Below are positions 1 to 12,348 of a DNA stretch of 64,000 nt, in pieces. Source of the DNA: Symbiodinium natans. Lineage: Eukaryota; Sar; Dinophyceae; Suessiales; Symbiodiniaceae. The stretch spans positions 62,001 to 126,000 of the forward strand of contig CAJNDS010001668.1 in NCBI GenBank assembly GCA_905221605.1. Direction: 5' to 3'. The position numbers were made by a program, and so were the translations under genes. The notes beneath the pieces were generated by a model. It made no database searches. It was not told where the DNA came from and worked only from the letters and a program-made list of their open reading frames with translations. Positions within the stretch are counted from its first letter, which is position 1. Every line of letters starts with the position of its first letter.

Positions 1-3000
1 GAAGTTCGGCAAGGCTGTCAGGCCTCCGGCATTTGGATCAACAACTCAAGCCCCTGAAAACCACCTGAAGCTGAATCTCTATTGAACTATACTGTAGCGT
101 ATATGCTACAATAGATAGTATAGTTTATTATGGTAGTCTGTATAGCTGTATAACATATAACATATATAGATATATATATATATATATACACATTGAAAAC
201 TGTATAGTCTAGTTTACTGTATGATGGCCCACAAACAAGCAAGATTGGGTTGCCCAGTTGCCTTGTCTGGCACAGTTTGGCACCAATGTGCCTCGGCTTC
301 AAAGTTGATTCTGAGATGGTAGGGGAATTCCTGAGCTGTTGGAGGTATCCACCAAAAGTATAGTATACGATACTTTTTACTGTACTATGCTACACTCCTT
401 TTCCGGCATTGTCGCAGGGGCTGGTATGGGCTGGTGCGGGCTGGTCCGTTCAGGCTCTGAAGCAAAGACCCCGGCCCTTGCAGGCTTGAAGCTCGCAAGA
501 CCTGACCTTATATAGTACACTGTAGAATTTACTATATCCCCATGTCTTTTCATGTCCTTGCTTGCTACTGGAGGGATACCAAAGCAGCCTTGCCCCTGTA
601 GTTTTCCTGAGCTCAGAATATCTGAAAGATGTGCAAGAACATGTTTAGTTTAGTACATAGTATGAGCTTATATGCCTTCCAGCAGCCACCAGCGTCCTTC
701 TTCGCTTCGGCGAGGTAGCAGCATAGCTCTCCTCGACTACCGCCGAAACCGCACAGGGCCAACTCTTGCCTATGCGTGCGGTTCAGAGGTGGATGCCCCT
801 GCTTCGGCGCAGCCCCTTTGTCGCATGCTTGAAAGCACGAAATTTCCAAGAAAATCCACTCAAGAGTGTTGGGTGCATCATGATGCATCCATGTCAGCAA
901 AAGATTGCGAACTACAGCGTGCGCTTTGGCACACAAGGTCAAGGCGTGGTCGCGGGGAGGGCTCATCATCTTGCCATGGACGGTCGCTTGCCACTAGCTC
1001 CACCAAAATTCGGCCTGTAGCCTGGGTGAGGCACGGGGCAGGCTTAGCTTAATTGCTATTCCTTTTGCAAAGTATGGCTGCTGGCATCCCGGTGGCTGGG
1101 CGGATTCTCTTTGCAGCGCCCTTCTCTGTGAGGTGGCAGGTCACGGCCAGGCAAAGCAAAAGCAGGCTCGGGGGACACCGGACATCAGTTCAAAACGAGA
1201 GAACGAAGCTCTTACGGACTGCATGCGCTGCATCCTTGCTGCCTGGCGTTGCTGCCTTGCGCGCCGGCGTTTACAGAAGCCCACTCCCTGTGTCGAGGCC
1301 CTCTGGCGATTCCTGTTCCAGCTGCTCCAGCTGTCATAATGTCATAATGGCCCAAAGGAAGTGTGGGCAGTGGTCAAGGAGGACACTGCCGGCGCATGGC
1401 ATGTCCACCCTGCGCGGTATTTCACGCCATCCCAGTCGAGCCCATCCCATGAGATACCGGTGCAGCCACAGATGCAGACACACATCGGGGATGCAAGGGT
1501 GCGCGAGGGAAGCAAACCCAGGACACCTGGTGCGGCCTCCAAGTCAGCTGCAGAAGCTCCAGGGCCATCCGTGCACGGAGCCTCTTCTCTTGGCTTACAT
1601 GGCCTCTGCTCATAGGCTCATATATGGCCTAGTTGGACGGGGAGGTCACACGTAGTAAGCTCTTCATCTGAGACAGCATCCTTCACGTGAGCCTTGTGTT
1701 CATGTGGGAGAATCACCACACTCCTGACATCCAGGCGCAAGCGCAAAGGCCACCAGATCAAAGCTTTCTTGAACCAGCCCGGATGCCATTGCTGAGTTGC
1801 TGAATCATGCTGAATCCAGCTCCGTCCTGGCGTTCAAGAAGCCGCTTGAGGCCTACCCCTTTGGTATCCTTTGGGCTCAGTCTGGCACACGGAACTTGAG
1901 AAAGTTCGGATCTGACTGCGCTCAAAAGGACGCTCTCATCTTCATGTAAAGATGACCTCACGGAGAATGCAAGAGATGCGCTAGGCCGGGAGAGGTGCGC
2001 GGCCCTCAGCTGAACCTTCGTATTCAGCCTGCCAAAAGGCTTGTAGAAGCCTGTGGGATGATTCGACCCATCCTTCTGGTGCCCGGAAGCACCCCGCCTG
2101 GAAGAAGAAAAGGCTGTGATAACAGGCTCGCATCACCTAAAAGGGCTGCACCTTGCCGTGCTCCATGAAGCTCTAGGGGCGCTGAGTTAAGTCGCGCTGC
2201 AGCAAGAGCTGGTCTGCAGTGCCCTCTTGAGACACGGGCTTTGAAGACTCGCAAGTCCGGCCCTTGCAGCCCATGCTTCCACAGTTCTCATACATGCTTC
2301 GCTGCCCAGGCACAATGCAAAGCATGGAAATGGATCACCGCGGGTGGGCAAGGGTGTGATGGCTCAGCGTGCGGAGGCGGCGGAGCCTCAAAGACGAACA
2401 GCAACTACTCCTCATTCCTCATCACTCCACCACTCAGGCTGCCCTCTCCCTCTCGCGCACGATCCTCCGAGGACAAGCTCTCAAGTGGCTTCGAAGCAAG
2501 GTCATTCTTTAACATTCTCGAACCTTGAAGTTCGTCGATTGCACATTCTTCAGTTGCGCTGCCTCTCAGTTCCTGAACTTTCAAGCTCATGGTGCTGGCC
2601 GCATGGCCGTGAGACATACTGTGAGCCAGCAGCCTTTGCGGTGCCTGCCTTTGAAGGCCGTCGAAAGGAGTTTGGGTGCTTTAAGGTGCTCCTAGGTCAT
2701 TGTCAGCTGTAGTTTGGCCGTTGAGAAAGACAGTCCTGTTTGAGCGTACCCGGCTGTTGTGGTACATGACTAACTGTTCTTCACTTGCCACTGAATCTGG
2801 CGCGTATGCAAATTAAGAGCTTGAGGTCCTCAATTTAGCAAGCTTGGGGAAAAACCTCTTCGGGGAAAAAGCCCGAGCCCTGCCGCCGGGGGGTGACTAA
2901 CTATTCTCGTGAGAAAATCTGCGCACTTCATCCGAGCAACTCTTCTTGCCGTAACCATAGTATTTACGACCACTCCAGAATTTTGCGGAGGCCCTATAAA

Positions 3001-3026
3001 CAAAAAGGGGACGTGCTCTCCACTAG
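1..3026. other. Left flank without a recognised gene
   Basis: No reading frame here resembles a known family. The first 540 bases are AT-rich, with repeated short TATAGTA/TACTGTA words near 100-160, 358-395 and 509-535. From about 600 to 3,000 the base composition is balanced and open frames of 60-200 codons occur on both strands. The longest, plus strand 1053-1655, is Arg/Ser/Cys-rich with no motif and looks like chance. Exons of an unrecognised gene cannot be excluded. Confidence 0.5.
161..189. repeat. (TA)n microsatellite
   Basis: Alternating TA run interrupted once by a G near its start, inside a wider AT-rich patch (about 80-230) containing TATAGTA words. Confidence 0.9.
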
Positions 3027-6000
3027 GCAAATAACCGTTGGCCCAAGCCGGCCGCCGACAAGGACCCGCGAAACACCACAGACTGTGAGGAAAAGTGCCA
3101 TTGACACTGCAAAACTGGTACACGGCAGCGGACTGCTTGCACGGAAGGACAAGACGCCTGGCCCAGTCTTAGAAACCCAAGCCATACCTCAACAAACGCA
3201 AATCAGGAAAAGAGCTTTTCCTCCAGGATGACCAGCTTCTGACAACTGGAACCCACAGGCTTGGCAACGCAAGGGCTTCCACCGACAGTACGCAGGCAAC
3301 AGCCCCATTGCATCTTGGAAAGACTTTGGTTTGAGAGGACAGGTATTGCTTTGAGTACGTCACGGCGCAGGCCACAGGCGTGGACCAAAGCAAATTTGCT
3401 GAAACCTTGCAACTTTCTCCAGGTCAGAATCAACAGAAGATGGTGGCCAACTGCACAGGCTCGAAAGCTCCCGGGATGGATTGGCTCAGCTGAAGTGCGG
3501 GGCTTTTGTAAAGCTGGCAGGAACAGTGCCAGTAAACCACACCACGCAAGATGTGTCTGCGTTGCGTCATGGTCTTGCTAAGCCTTCACGCAACCTGCAG
3601 TGTCGATGAATGCTGCCAAGAGTGGCTGTGCCAGAAACTGCGCTGAAACCTTCGCGGCCTCCAGCACTGAGCGGACACCGTGCATGCTCTGCAAATGGGA
3701 AACGGACGTGGTACTCTTGTGGAAGCTCATCAGCCGGGGGGGCAACATCACAAACCTCAGATGAAGTTGTGCAAGGAATTCCTGCAGACATGATGCCTAA
3801 GCTGCCAGAAAAGATCCTGCACAACGACATGAGACTGGATATGGAGAGCTGTGGATTCGAACCCACGACGTGCCGGTGCAGAGCTCCAACTCGGGGCAGC
3901 GAGGATATTCAAGGGCAGCGGCAGAGCCTTTCGATAGCTTTTGACTTTAGTGTCTGGAGGCCAGCGCTGCAGATGCACCAGACTTTGCAGCGCCACTCTC
4001 GAAAGACCTACCTTTGTCACTTGTGGCGACTCTGATAGCCTCTGCGTGCTCAAGTTGCCTACGGGCTTAGTGGGACTGCAGCAGAAGAGCATCCGAATCC
4101 GAAGGCACGCCGAGTTACCAAGCGCTACCAGCGGGCCACCAACATGAATGACAAGTGCAAAGCCAGGGGCAAAGCAAGCGGACATGCAGTCAACTACATC
4201 GGTCACATGGTAGAAACCTAACACTCTTCGCCTTGCAACCAGGCAGGTGGTAGCTCGGGCCAGCAACCGTTGGCGCAAGCCGGCCGCCGACAAGGACCCG
4301 TGAAACACTACAGACTGTGAGGAAAAGTGCCCTTCACACTGCAAAACTGGTGCCCGGCAGCGGACTTCTTGCACCAAAGGACAAGACGCCTGGCCCATTC
4401 TCAGCAACCCAAGCCGTAACTCAACAAACGCAAATCAGGAAAAGAGCTTTTCCTCCAGGATGACCAGCTTCTGACAACTGGAACCCACAGGCTTGGCAAC
4501 GCAAGGGCTTCCACCGACAGTACGCAGGCAACAGTCCCGTTGCATCTTGGAAAGACTTTGGTTTGAGAGGACAGGTATTGCTTTGAGTACGTCACGGCGC
4601 AGGCCACAGGCGTGGACCAAAGCAAATTTGCTGAAACCTTGCAACTTTCTCCAGGTCAGAATCAACAGAAGATGGTGGCCAACTGCACAGGCTCGGAAGC
4701 TCCCGGGATGGATTGGCTCAGCTGAAGTGCGGGGCCTTTGTAAAGCTGGCAGGCGCAGTGGCAGTAAACCACACCATGCAAGATGTCTCTGCCTTGCGTC
4801 ATGGTCTTGCTAAGCCTTCACGCAGCCTGCAGTGTCGATGAATGCTGCCAAGAGTGGCTGTGCCAGAAACTGCGCTGAAACCTTCGCGGCCTCCAGCACT
4901 GAGCGGACACCGTGCATGCTCTGCAAATGGGAAACGGACGTGGTACTCTTGTGGAAGCTCATCAGCCAGGGAGGCAACATCACACACCTCAGATGAAGCT
5001 GCGCAAGGAACTCCCGCTGACATGATGCCTAAGCTGCCAGAAAAGATCCTCCACAACGACATGAGACTGGATGTGGACAGCTTTGGATAACCCACGACGT
5101 GCCGGTGCAGAGCTCCAACTCGGGGCAGCGAGGACATTTAAGGGCAGCGGCAGTTTAGTGTCTGGAGGCCAGCGCTGCAGATGCACCAGACTTTGCAGCG
5201 CCACTCCCGAAAGACCTACCTGGGTCACTTGTGGCGATCACATCTTGGGCTCTGATAAAGGCTTCTGCGCGCTCAAGTTATCCTACAAGCTTGGTGGGAC
5301 CGCAGCAGAGCATCCGAATCTGCTGGCACACCAAGTTACCAAGCGCTACCAGCGGGCCACCAACATGAATGACAAGTGCAAAGCATCGCAAAGCATGCAG
5401 ACAAGCAGTCAACTACATCGGTCACATGGTAGATGCCAAACACTCTTCGCCTTACAACCAGGCAGGTGGCAGCTCGGGCTCGCAACCGTTGGCCCAAGCC
5501 GGCCGCCGACAAGGACCCGTGAAACTCTACAGACTGTGAGGAAAAGTGCCCTTCACACTGCAAAACTGGTCCCCGGCAGCGGGCTTCTTGCACCAAAGGA
5601 CAAGACGCCTGGCCCATTCTTAGAAACCCAAGCCATAGCTCAGCAAACGCAAATCAGGAAAAGAGCTTTTCCTCCAGGATGACCAGCTTCTGACAACTGG
5701 AACCCACAGGCTTGGCAACGCAAGGGCTTTCACCGACAGTACGCAGGCAACAGCCCCATTGCATCTTGGAAAGACTTTGGTTTGAGAGGACAGGTATTGC
5801 TTTGAGTACGTCACGGCGCAGGCCACAGGCGTGGACCAAAGCAAATTTGCTGAAACCTTGCAACTTTCTCCAGGTCAGAATCAACAGAAGATGGTGGCCA
5901 ACTGCACAGGCTCGGAAGCTCCCGGGATGGATTGGCTCAGCTGAAGTGCGGGGCCTTTGTAAAGCTGGCAGGCGCAGTGGCAGTAAACCACACCATGCAA

Positions 6001-9000
6001 GATGTCTCTGCCTTGCGTCATGGTCTTGCTAAGCCTTCACGCAGCCTGCAGTGTCGATGAATGCTGCCAAGAGTGGCTGTGCCAGAAACTGCGCTGAAAC
6101 CTTCGCGGCCTCCAGCACTGAGCGGACACCGTGCATGCTTTGCAAAGGGGAAACGGACATGGTACTCTTGTGGAAGCCCATCAGCCGGGGAGGCAACATC
6201 ACAAACCTCAGATGAAGTTGCGCAAGGAACTCCTGCAGACATGATGCGTAAGCTGCCAGAAAAGATCCTGCACAACGACATGAGACTGGATGTGGACAGC
6301 TTTGGATAACCCACGACGTGCCGGTGCAGAGCTCCAACTCGGGGCAGCGAGGACATTTAAGGGCAGCGGCAGAGCCTTTCGATAGCTTTTGACTTTAGTG
6401 TCTGGAGGCCAGCGCTGCAGATGCACCAGACTTTGCAGCGCCACTCTCGAAAGACCTACCTTTGTCACTTGTGGCGACTCTGATAGCCTCTGCGTGCTCA
6501 AGTTGCCTACGGGCTTAGTGGGACTGCAGCAGAAGAGCATCCGAATCCAAGGCACGCCGAGTTACCAAGCGCTACCAGCGGGCCACCAACATGAATGACA
6601 AGTGCAAAGCCAGGGGCAAAGCAAGCGGACATGCAGTCAACTACATCGGTCACATGGTAGAAACCTAACACTCTTCGCCTTGCAACCAGGCAGGTGGTAG
6701 CTCGGGCCAGCAACCGTTGGCCCAAGCCGGCCGCCGACAAGGACCCGTGAAACACTACAGACTGTGAGGAAAAGTGCCCTTCACACTGCAAAACTGGTGC
6801 CCGGCAGCGGACTTCTTGCACCAAAGGACAAGACGCCTGGCCCATTCTTAGAAACCCAAGCCATACCTCAACAAACGCAAATCAGGAAAAGAGCTTTTCC
6901 TCCAGGATGACCAGCTTCTGACAACTGGAACCCACAGGCTTGGCAACGCAAGGGCTTTCACCGACAGTACGCAGGCAACAGCCCCATTGCATCTTGGAAA
7001 GACTTTGGTTTGAGAGGACAGGTATTGCTTTGAGTACGCCACGGCGCGGGCCACAGGCGTGGACCAAAGCATATTTGCTGAAACCTTGCAACTTTTTCCA
7101 GGTCAAAATCAACAGAAGATGGTGGCCAACTGCACAGGCTCGGAAGCTCCCGGGATGGATTGGCTCAGCTGAAGTGCGGGGCCTTTGTAAAGCTGGCAGG
7201 CACAGTGGCAGTAAACCACACCACGCAAGATGTCTCTGCCTTGCGTCATGGTCTTGCTAAGCCTTCACGCAGCCTGCAGTGTCGATGAACGCTGCCAAGA
7301 GCGGCTGTGCAAGAAACTGCGCTGAAACCTTCGTGGCCTCCAGCACTGAGCGGACACCGTGCATGCTTTGCAAAGGGGAAACGGGCATGGTACTCTTGTG
7401 GAAGCCCATCAGCCGGGGAGGCAACATCACAAACCTCAGATGAAGCTGCGCAAGGAACTCCCGCTGACATGATGCCTAAGCTGCCAGAAAAGATCCTCCA
7501 CAACGACATGAGACTGGATGTGGACAGCTTTGGATAACCCACGACGTGCCGGTGCAGAGCTCCAACTCGGGGCAGCGAGGACATTTAAGGGCAGCGGCAG
7601 TTTAGTGTCTGGAGGCCAGCGCTGCAGATGCACCAGACTTTGCAGCGCCACTCCCGAAAGACCTGCCTGGGTCACTTGTGGCGATCACATCTTGGGCTCT
7701 GATAGAGGCTTCTGCGCGCTCAAGTTATCCTACAAGCTTGGTGGGATAGTGGGACCGCAGCAGAGCATCCGAATCTGCTGGCACACCAAGTTACCAAGCG
7801 CTACCAGCGGGCCACCAACATGAATGACAAGTGCAAAGCATCGCAAAGCATGCAGACATGCAGTCAACTACATCGGTCACATGGTAGATGCCAAACACTC
7901 TTCGCCTTACAACCAGGCAGGTGGCAGCTCGGGCTCGCAACCGTTGGCCCAAGCCGGCCGCCGACAAGGACCCGTGAAACTCTACAGACTGTGAGGAAAA
8001 GTGCCCTTCACACTGCAAAACTGGTCCCCGGCAGCGGGCTTCTTGCACCAAAGGACAAGACGCCTGGCCCATTCTCAGCAACCCAAGCCGTAACTCAACA
8101 AACGCAAATCAGGAAAAGAGCTTTTCCTCCAGGATGACCAGCTTCTGACAACTGGAACCCACAGGCTTGGCAACGCAAGGGCTTTCACCGACAGTACGCA
8201 GGCAACAGCCCCATTGCATCTTGGAAAGACTTTGGTTTGAGAGGACAGGTATTGCTTTGAGTACGTCACGGCGCAGGCCACAGGCGTGGACCAAAGCAAA
8301 TTTGCTGAAACCTTGCAACTTTCTCCAGGTCAGAATCAACAGAAGATGGTGGCCAACTGCACAGGCTCGAAAGCTCCCGGGATGGATTGGCTCAGCTGAA
8401 GTGCGGGGCTTTTGTAAAGCTGGCAGGCACAGTGCCAGTAAACCACACCACGCAAGATGTGTCTGCGTTGCGTCATGGTCTTGCTAAGCCTTCACGCAGC
8501 CTGCAGTGTCGATGAATGCTGCCAAGAGTGGCTGTGCCAGAAACTGCGCTGAAACCTTCGCGGCCTCCAGCACTGAGCGGACACCGTGCATGCTTTGCAA
8601 AGGGGAAACGGACATGGTACTCTTGTGGAAGCCCATCAGCCGGGGAGGCAACATCACAAACCTCAGATGAAGTTGCGCAAGGAACTCCTGCAGACATGAT
8701 GCGTAAGCTGCCAGAAAAGATCCTGCACAACGACATGAGACTGGATGTGGACAGCTTCGGATAACCCACGACGTGCCGGTGCAGAGCTCCAACTCGGGGC
8801 AGCGAGGACATTCAAGGGCAGCGGCAGAGCCTTTCGATAGCTTTTGACTTTAGTGTCTGGAGGCCAGTGCTGCAGATGCACCAGACTTTGCAGCGCCACT
8901 CTCGAAAGACCTACCTTTGTCACTTGTGGCGACTCTGATCGCCTCTGCGCGCTCAAGTTGCCTACGGGCTTAGTGGGACCGCAGCAGAGCATCCGAATCT

Positions 9001-10285
9001 GCTGGCACACCAAGTTACCAAGCGCTACCAGCGGGCCACCAACATGAATGACAAGTGCAAAGCATCGCAAAGCATGCAGACATGCAGTCAACTACATCGG
9101 TCACATGGTAGAAACCTAACACTCTTCGCCTTGCAACCAGGCAGGTGGCAGCTCGGGCCAGCAACCGTTGGCCCAAGCCGGCCGCCGACAAGGACCCGTG
9201 AAACACCACAGACTGTGAGGAAAAGTGCCCTTCACACTGCAAAACTGGTACACTGCGGCGGACTGCTTGCACCGAAGGACAAGACGCCTGGCCCATTCTT
9301 AGAAACCCAAGCCGTAACTCAGCAAACGCAGATCAGGAAAAGAGCTTTTCCTCCAGGATGACCAGCTTCTGACAACTGGAACCCACAGGCTTGGCAACGC
9401 AAGGGCTTTCACCGACAGTACGCAGGCAACAGCCCCATTGCATCTTGGAAAGACTTTGGTTTGAGAGGACAGGTATTGCTTTGAGTACGTCACGGCGCAG
9501 GCCACAGGCGTGGACCAAAGCAAATTTGCTGAAACCTTGCAACTTTCTCCAGGTCAGAATCAACAGAAGATGGTGGCCAACTGCACAGGCTCGGAAGCTC
9601 CCGGGATGGATTGGCTCAGCTGAAGTGCGGGGCCTTTGTAAAGCTGGCAGGCGCAGTGGCAGTAAACCACACCACGCAAGATGTCTCTGCCTTGCGTCAT
9701 GGTCTTGCTAAGCCTTCACGCAGCCTGCAGTGTCGATGAACGCTGCCAAGAGCGGCTGTGCAAGCAACTGCGCTGAAACCTTCGCGGCCTCCAGCACTGA
9801 GCGGACACCGTGCATGCTTTGCAAAGGGGAAACGGACATGGTACTCTTGTGGAAGCCCATCAGCCGGGGAGGCAACATCACAAACCTCAGATGAAGTTGC
9901 GCAAGGAACTCCCGCGGACATGATGCCGAAGCTGCCAGAAAAGATCCTCCACAACGACATGAGACTGGATGTGGACAGCTTTGGATAACCCACGACGTGC
10001 CGGTGCAGAGCTCCAACTCGGGGCAGCGAGGACATTTAAGGGCAGCGGCAGTTTAGTGTCTGGAGGCCAGCGCTGCAGATGCACCAGACTTTGCAGCGCC
10101 ACTCCCGAAAGACCTACCTGGGTCACTTGTGGCGATCACATCTTGGGCTCTGATAGAGGCTTCTGCGCGCTCAAGTTATCCTACAAGCTTGGTGGGATAG
10201 TGGGACCGCAGCAGAGCATCCGAATCTGCTGGCACACCAAGTTACCAAGCGCTACCAGCGGGCCACCAACATGAATGACAAGTGC
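3027..10285. repeat. Tandem array of six ~1.22-kb units in alternating A/B forms
   Basis: A fixed landmark (ATGAAYGCTGCCAAGAG) recurs at 3606, 4838, 6057, 7285, 8512 and 9736, giving periods of 1232, 1219, 1228, 1227 and 1224. Units are well over 90 percent alike by eye. They alternate between two forms. Form A (units 1, 3, 5) has a longer segment reading GCAGAGCCTTTCGATAGC near 3918, 6369 and 8822. Form B (units 2, 4, 6) lacks that stretch and instead carries GGCGATCACATCTTGGGC near 5233, 7681 and 10132. Unit 5 joins A-type sequence to a B-type tail, so it is mosaic. Every unit has open frames of 70-140 codons on both strands, so open frames alone do not prove coding. The array could be tandem genes, a satellite-like repeat, or decayed copies of a multi-exon gene; I recognise no family. 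Confidence 0.95.
3606..3764 (+). CDS. Small Cys-containing frame repeated in all six array units (unit 1 shown)
   Basis: A 52-codon frame begins with ATG in the landmark of each unit: 3606, 4838, 6057, 7285, 8512 and 9736. It starts MNAAKSGCARNCAETF and includes TPCMLC, so it has paired cysteines. Between units most differences near its start fall at third codon positions and keep the residue: AAT/AAC (Asn), AGT/AGC (Ser), GCC/GCA (Ala), GGG/GGA (Gly). A few are replacements (Arg/Ser, Pro/Leu, Arg/Gln). This hints at past or present selection on the plus strand. An in-frame TAA lies just upstream. A second plus-strand frame downstream (about 3760-3852 in unit 1, with ADMMPKLPEKILHNDMRL) also varies mainly at third positions but is offset by one frame, so the two would have to be separate exons or a broken gene. 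Function unknown. Confidence 0.3.
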   Translation: MNAAKSGCARNCAETFAASSTERTPCMLCKWETDVVLLWKLISRGGNITNLR

Positions 10286-10420
10286 AAGGCCAGGGGGAAG
10301 TGGTAAAAGGTGGAGATGCAGTCAACCATTCGGCCACGTCGCGGATTCTCAACACTTTTCTTCTCCGAGGCAAGCGGTAGCTTGCGCCAGCAAGTATTGC
10401 CTGCTAGCAGCTCCGTGTCC
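10286..10420 (+). repeat. Diverged partial seventh unit at the array edge
   Basis: After the last good match the sequence still follows the unit with many changes and indels, including ATGCAGTCAAC, CTCAACACTTTTC and AAGCGGTAGCTTGCGCCAGC. This looks like an older decayed unit or one broken by the array boundary. Similarity fades by about 10,420. Confidence 0.6.
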
Positions 10421-11990
10421 TGCTTTGCAGGGACGCTCTTCGACGCGTCTTGCTTCTCTGTGCCTACTTGTCTCAAAAGGCCAATTGCAAGGACTGGCCG
10501 AGTTGGCCAAGTCTCTCTCAGAAAGTGCTGAGAGCAGCGGCGTGGCGAAAGCTGATGCCAAACATTGCGAGCGTGCCCGGTCTACACTGTGCCCGAGAGG
10601 ACTGCGTGCACGGAAGAGAGGGACTGGATTGACTGGATTGACTGGCAGTCCGAGCAGGCAAAAGGTTTAGACGTGCAAAGCACGGTAGCTGGGCCACAGT
10701 CAGCACTTCTGCGCATTGTGTGCCTCGTACCAAGGCACAGCGCAAGCGAAGTCAGCTCAGATGCAGACCAGCGACAAGCAACACTAGGTGATCCAAAGCT
10801 CTATCAAGGTGCCAGCGTCGCAGAAGTGAACTCGGATTTCATAGCACGGCACTTAAGCCGCAGGGTGCCCAGACCCTGAGAAAGCAAGAGCTCTCGGGTT
10901 GTGTTCCTACAGCCATTCTCGGTTTCCGGCCCTGGTTTTTTTGGTGCATGTGTCTCGCCGCGCCAAGCTAGCCGCACCGCAGAGCGTGGACGTGGACCCA
11001 GGCACGCGATCAACTCACCTTTGCATCCCTGGGGCCCTGAAAAAGCGGACATTGTCAGTCTGGGCATCCCTGAAGCGCACTACAAGTCTAGCTTTTTAAG
11101 CTCTCGTCCGTACATGAGAGCATGGCAAGCCTCCTTACTTCTGAGGGCGACGCCAAACAAAAACACAAAGTTGTAATCTAGAGTCTCTTCGCCCACTGCC
11201 TGGCAATCAGGGACGCCCCCTGGGTCTTTTGAGGAGAGAACGGAGTTTTCTTGGCCGCTTCGCTGCCTGCCTTGGCTGAGGCCAGCCTTCGGCCGGCAGA
11301 GCAGAATCTCCTTCGCCTTGCAGATGCAAAGCGGGGACCTCAACTTGCGGAAGTCACTCATTCACTCATTCTACTCAGCTTGAGCGTCCTTAGTTTTTAC
11401 CAGTCTTTGAAAAGTTTGAAACGCCCGGCACTTTGCTTGTGTGTGAGCGCCAGCAGGGGCTCTGGAACCATCAGGCCTCAGGAAGTCTTAGGAACATGCC
11501 AGAGCCCTGTTCAGAAACAGCCCCAAGCCGTCCGGAACCGTTCTGAAGCGTCGGAGCTTTTGTCAGGGCCGTTCTGGGCTTCAAAGATTTGAGGACCGAA
11601 TAGGTCTTGAGATTGATGTCACGGTTCTTGAGGCCAGAACACATAAGGACAGGCACCCTGTATGAAACCGACCGCCAGCGACTCCAAACCATTCTGACTA
11701 TGAGGTTGCCAGACATGTCGTGTTTGGGGGTTGGCAGACGACATACTACAAGCCTTTAACTTCTTGACAAGCTGCACATGGCTGCCATGGGCACGACAAT
11801 GCGGCTTAGTGGTCAAGGGGTCCAAGCCACCAGAACCAAGGATGCGAGGCACGGGAAAGAAGGCCCAAAATGAAAAGCCGATCCTTAATTCGAGTTTTTT
11901 CATCCTTCTTCTTGAGACCCTTGATCCACTCTTTCCTGGGCCGGCCTTGACATCGACCTAGGCCGGATTGTGTGCAAGTGGTTCTATAAC
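10421..11990. other. Spacer without a recognised gene
   Basis: Open frames of 60-130 codons occur on both strands (for example plus 10275-10670 and 11251-11592, minus 11080-11361 and 11619-11903), but none has a recognisable motif and none extends across the region. No repeat or RNA gene seen. Confidence 0.4.
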
Positions 11991-11991
11991 C

Positions 11992-12130
11992 AACTATGTC
12001 GACGGCATGCTGCGCTCAGAGCCATCGGGATCGGATTGCTCAAGGAAGCTTCTCTCTAACTCCTGCTTGTATTCGACATTGATGGCGACGCTGCGCAGCA
12101 GCTGAAAGCCAGCGAGACACCTAACTCCGT
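11992..12130 (-). CDS. Exon-like frame, first of three related copies
   Basis: Read on the minus strand this gives an open, acidic/basic balanced frame containing NVEYKQELERSFLEQSD and ending in a stop at about 11,996. Related frames occur at the two later junctions of the 1.35-kb duplication: DWMQDEIKEKLALQQPKP around 13,385-13,435 and GMQEEIKEKLPLRQPKP around 14,735-14,785. The third copy is shifted in frame upstream of that motif. Three related frames at unit-length spacing suggest one exon duplicated with its surroundings. Product unknown. Confidence 0.3.
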
Positions 12131-12348
12131 AAGTTGGCTTCAGCTAAGAGCCTCCCCAAGAAATCTCCCGAGACGTGGGGGCTGTATTTGCGGTGAATGT
12201 CTGCTGCGGATTCACAAGCTGGAAGCAGTCCAAGTAAGAAGTTGCACAATCCATACGGCTGTCTAAACAGTCTAAACGATGTTGCCCTTGCTGTGCTTCA
12301 AGCTCCCGAGTGCTTGGCAAGAAAGCTGGGCTCTTTGGTTCAGGCTCC

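Noticed and set aside
1053-1655. 200-codon plus-strand frame as a gene
   Set aside because: Residue content is Arg/Ser/His/Cys-heavy as in random GC-balanced sequence, there is no motif, and overlapping frames on both strands are also open.
3830-3900. tRNA gene suggested by GGTTCGAATCC on the minus strand
   Set aside because: No acceptor stem, anticodon arm or A box fits, the T-stem does not pair fully, and the other units lack the sequence.
3027-10285. Dozens of 70-140-codon frames on both strands in the array called as genes
   Set aside because: The same frames recur on both strands in every unit because the units are near-identical; openness in one unit is not independent evidence, and none has a motif or a plausible start context.
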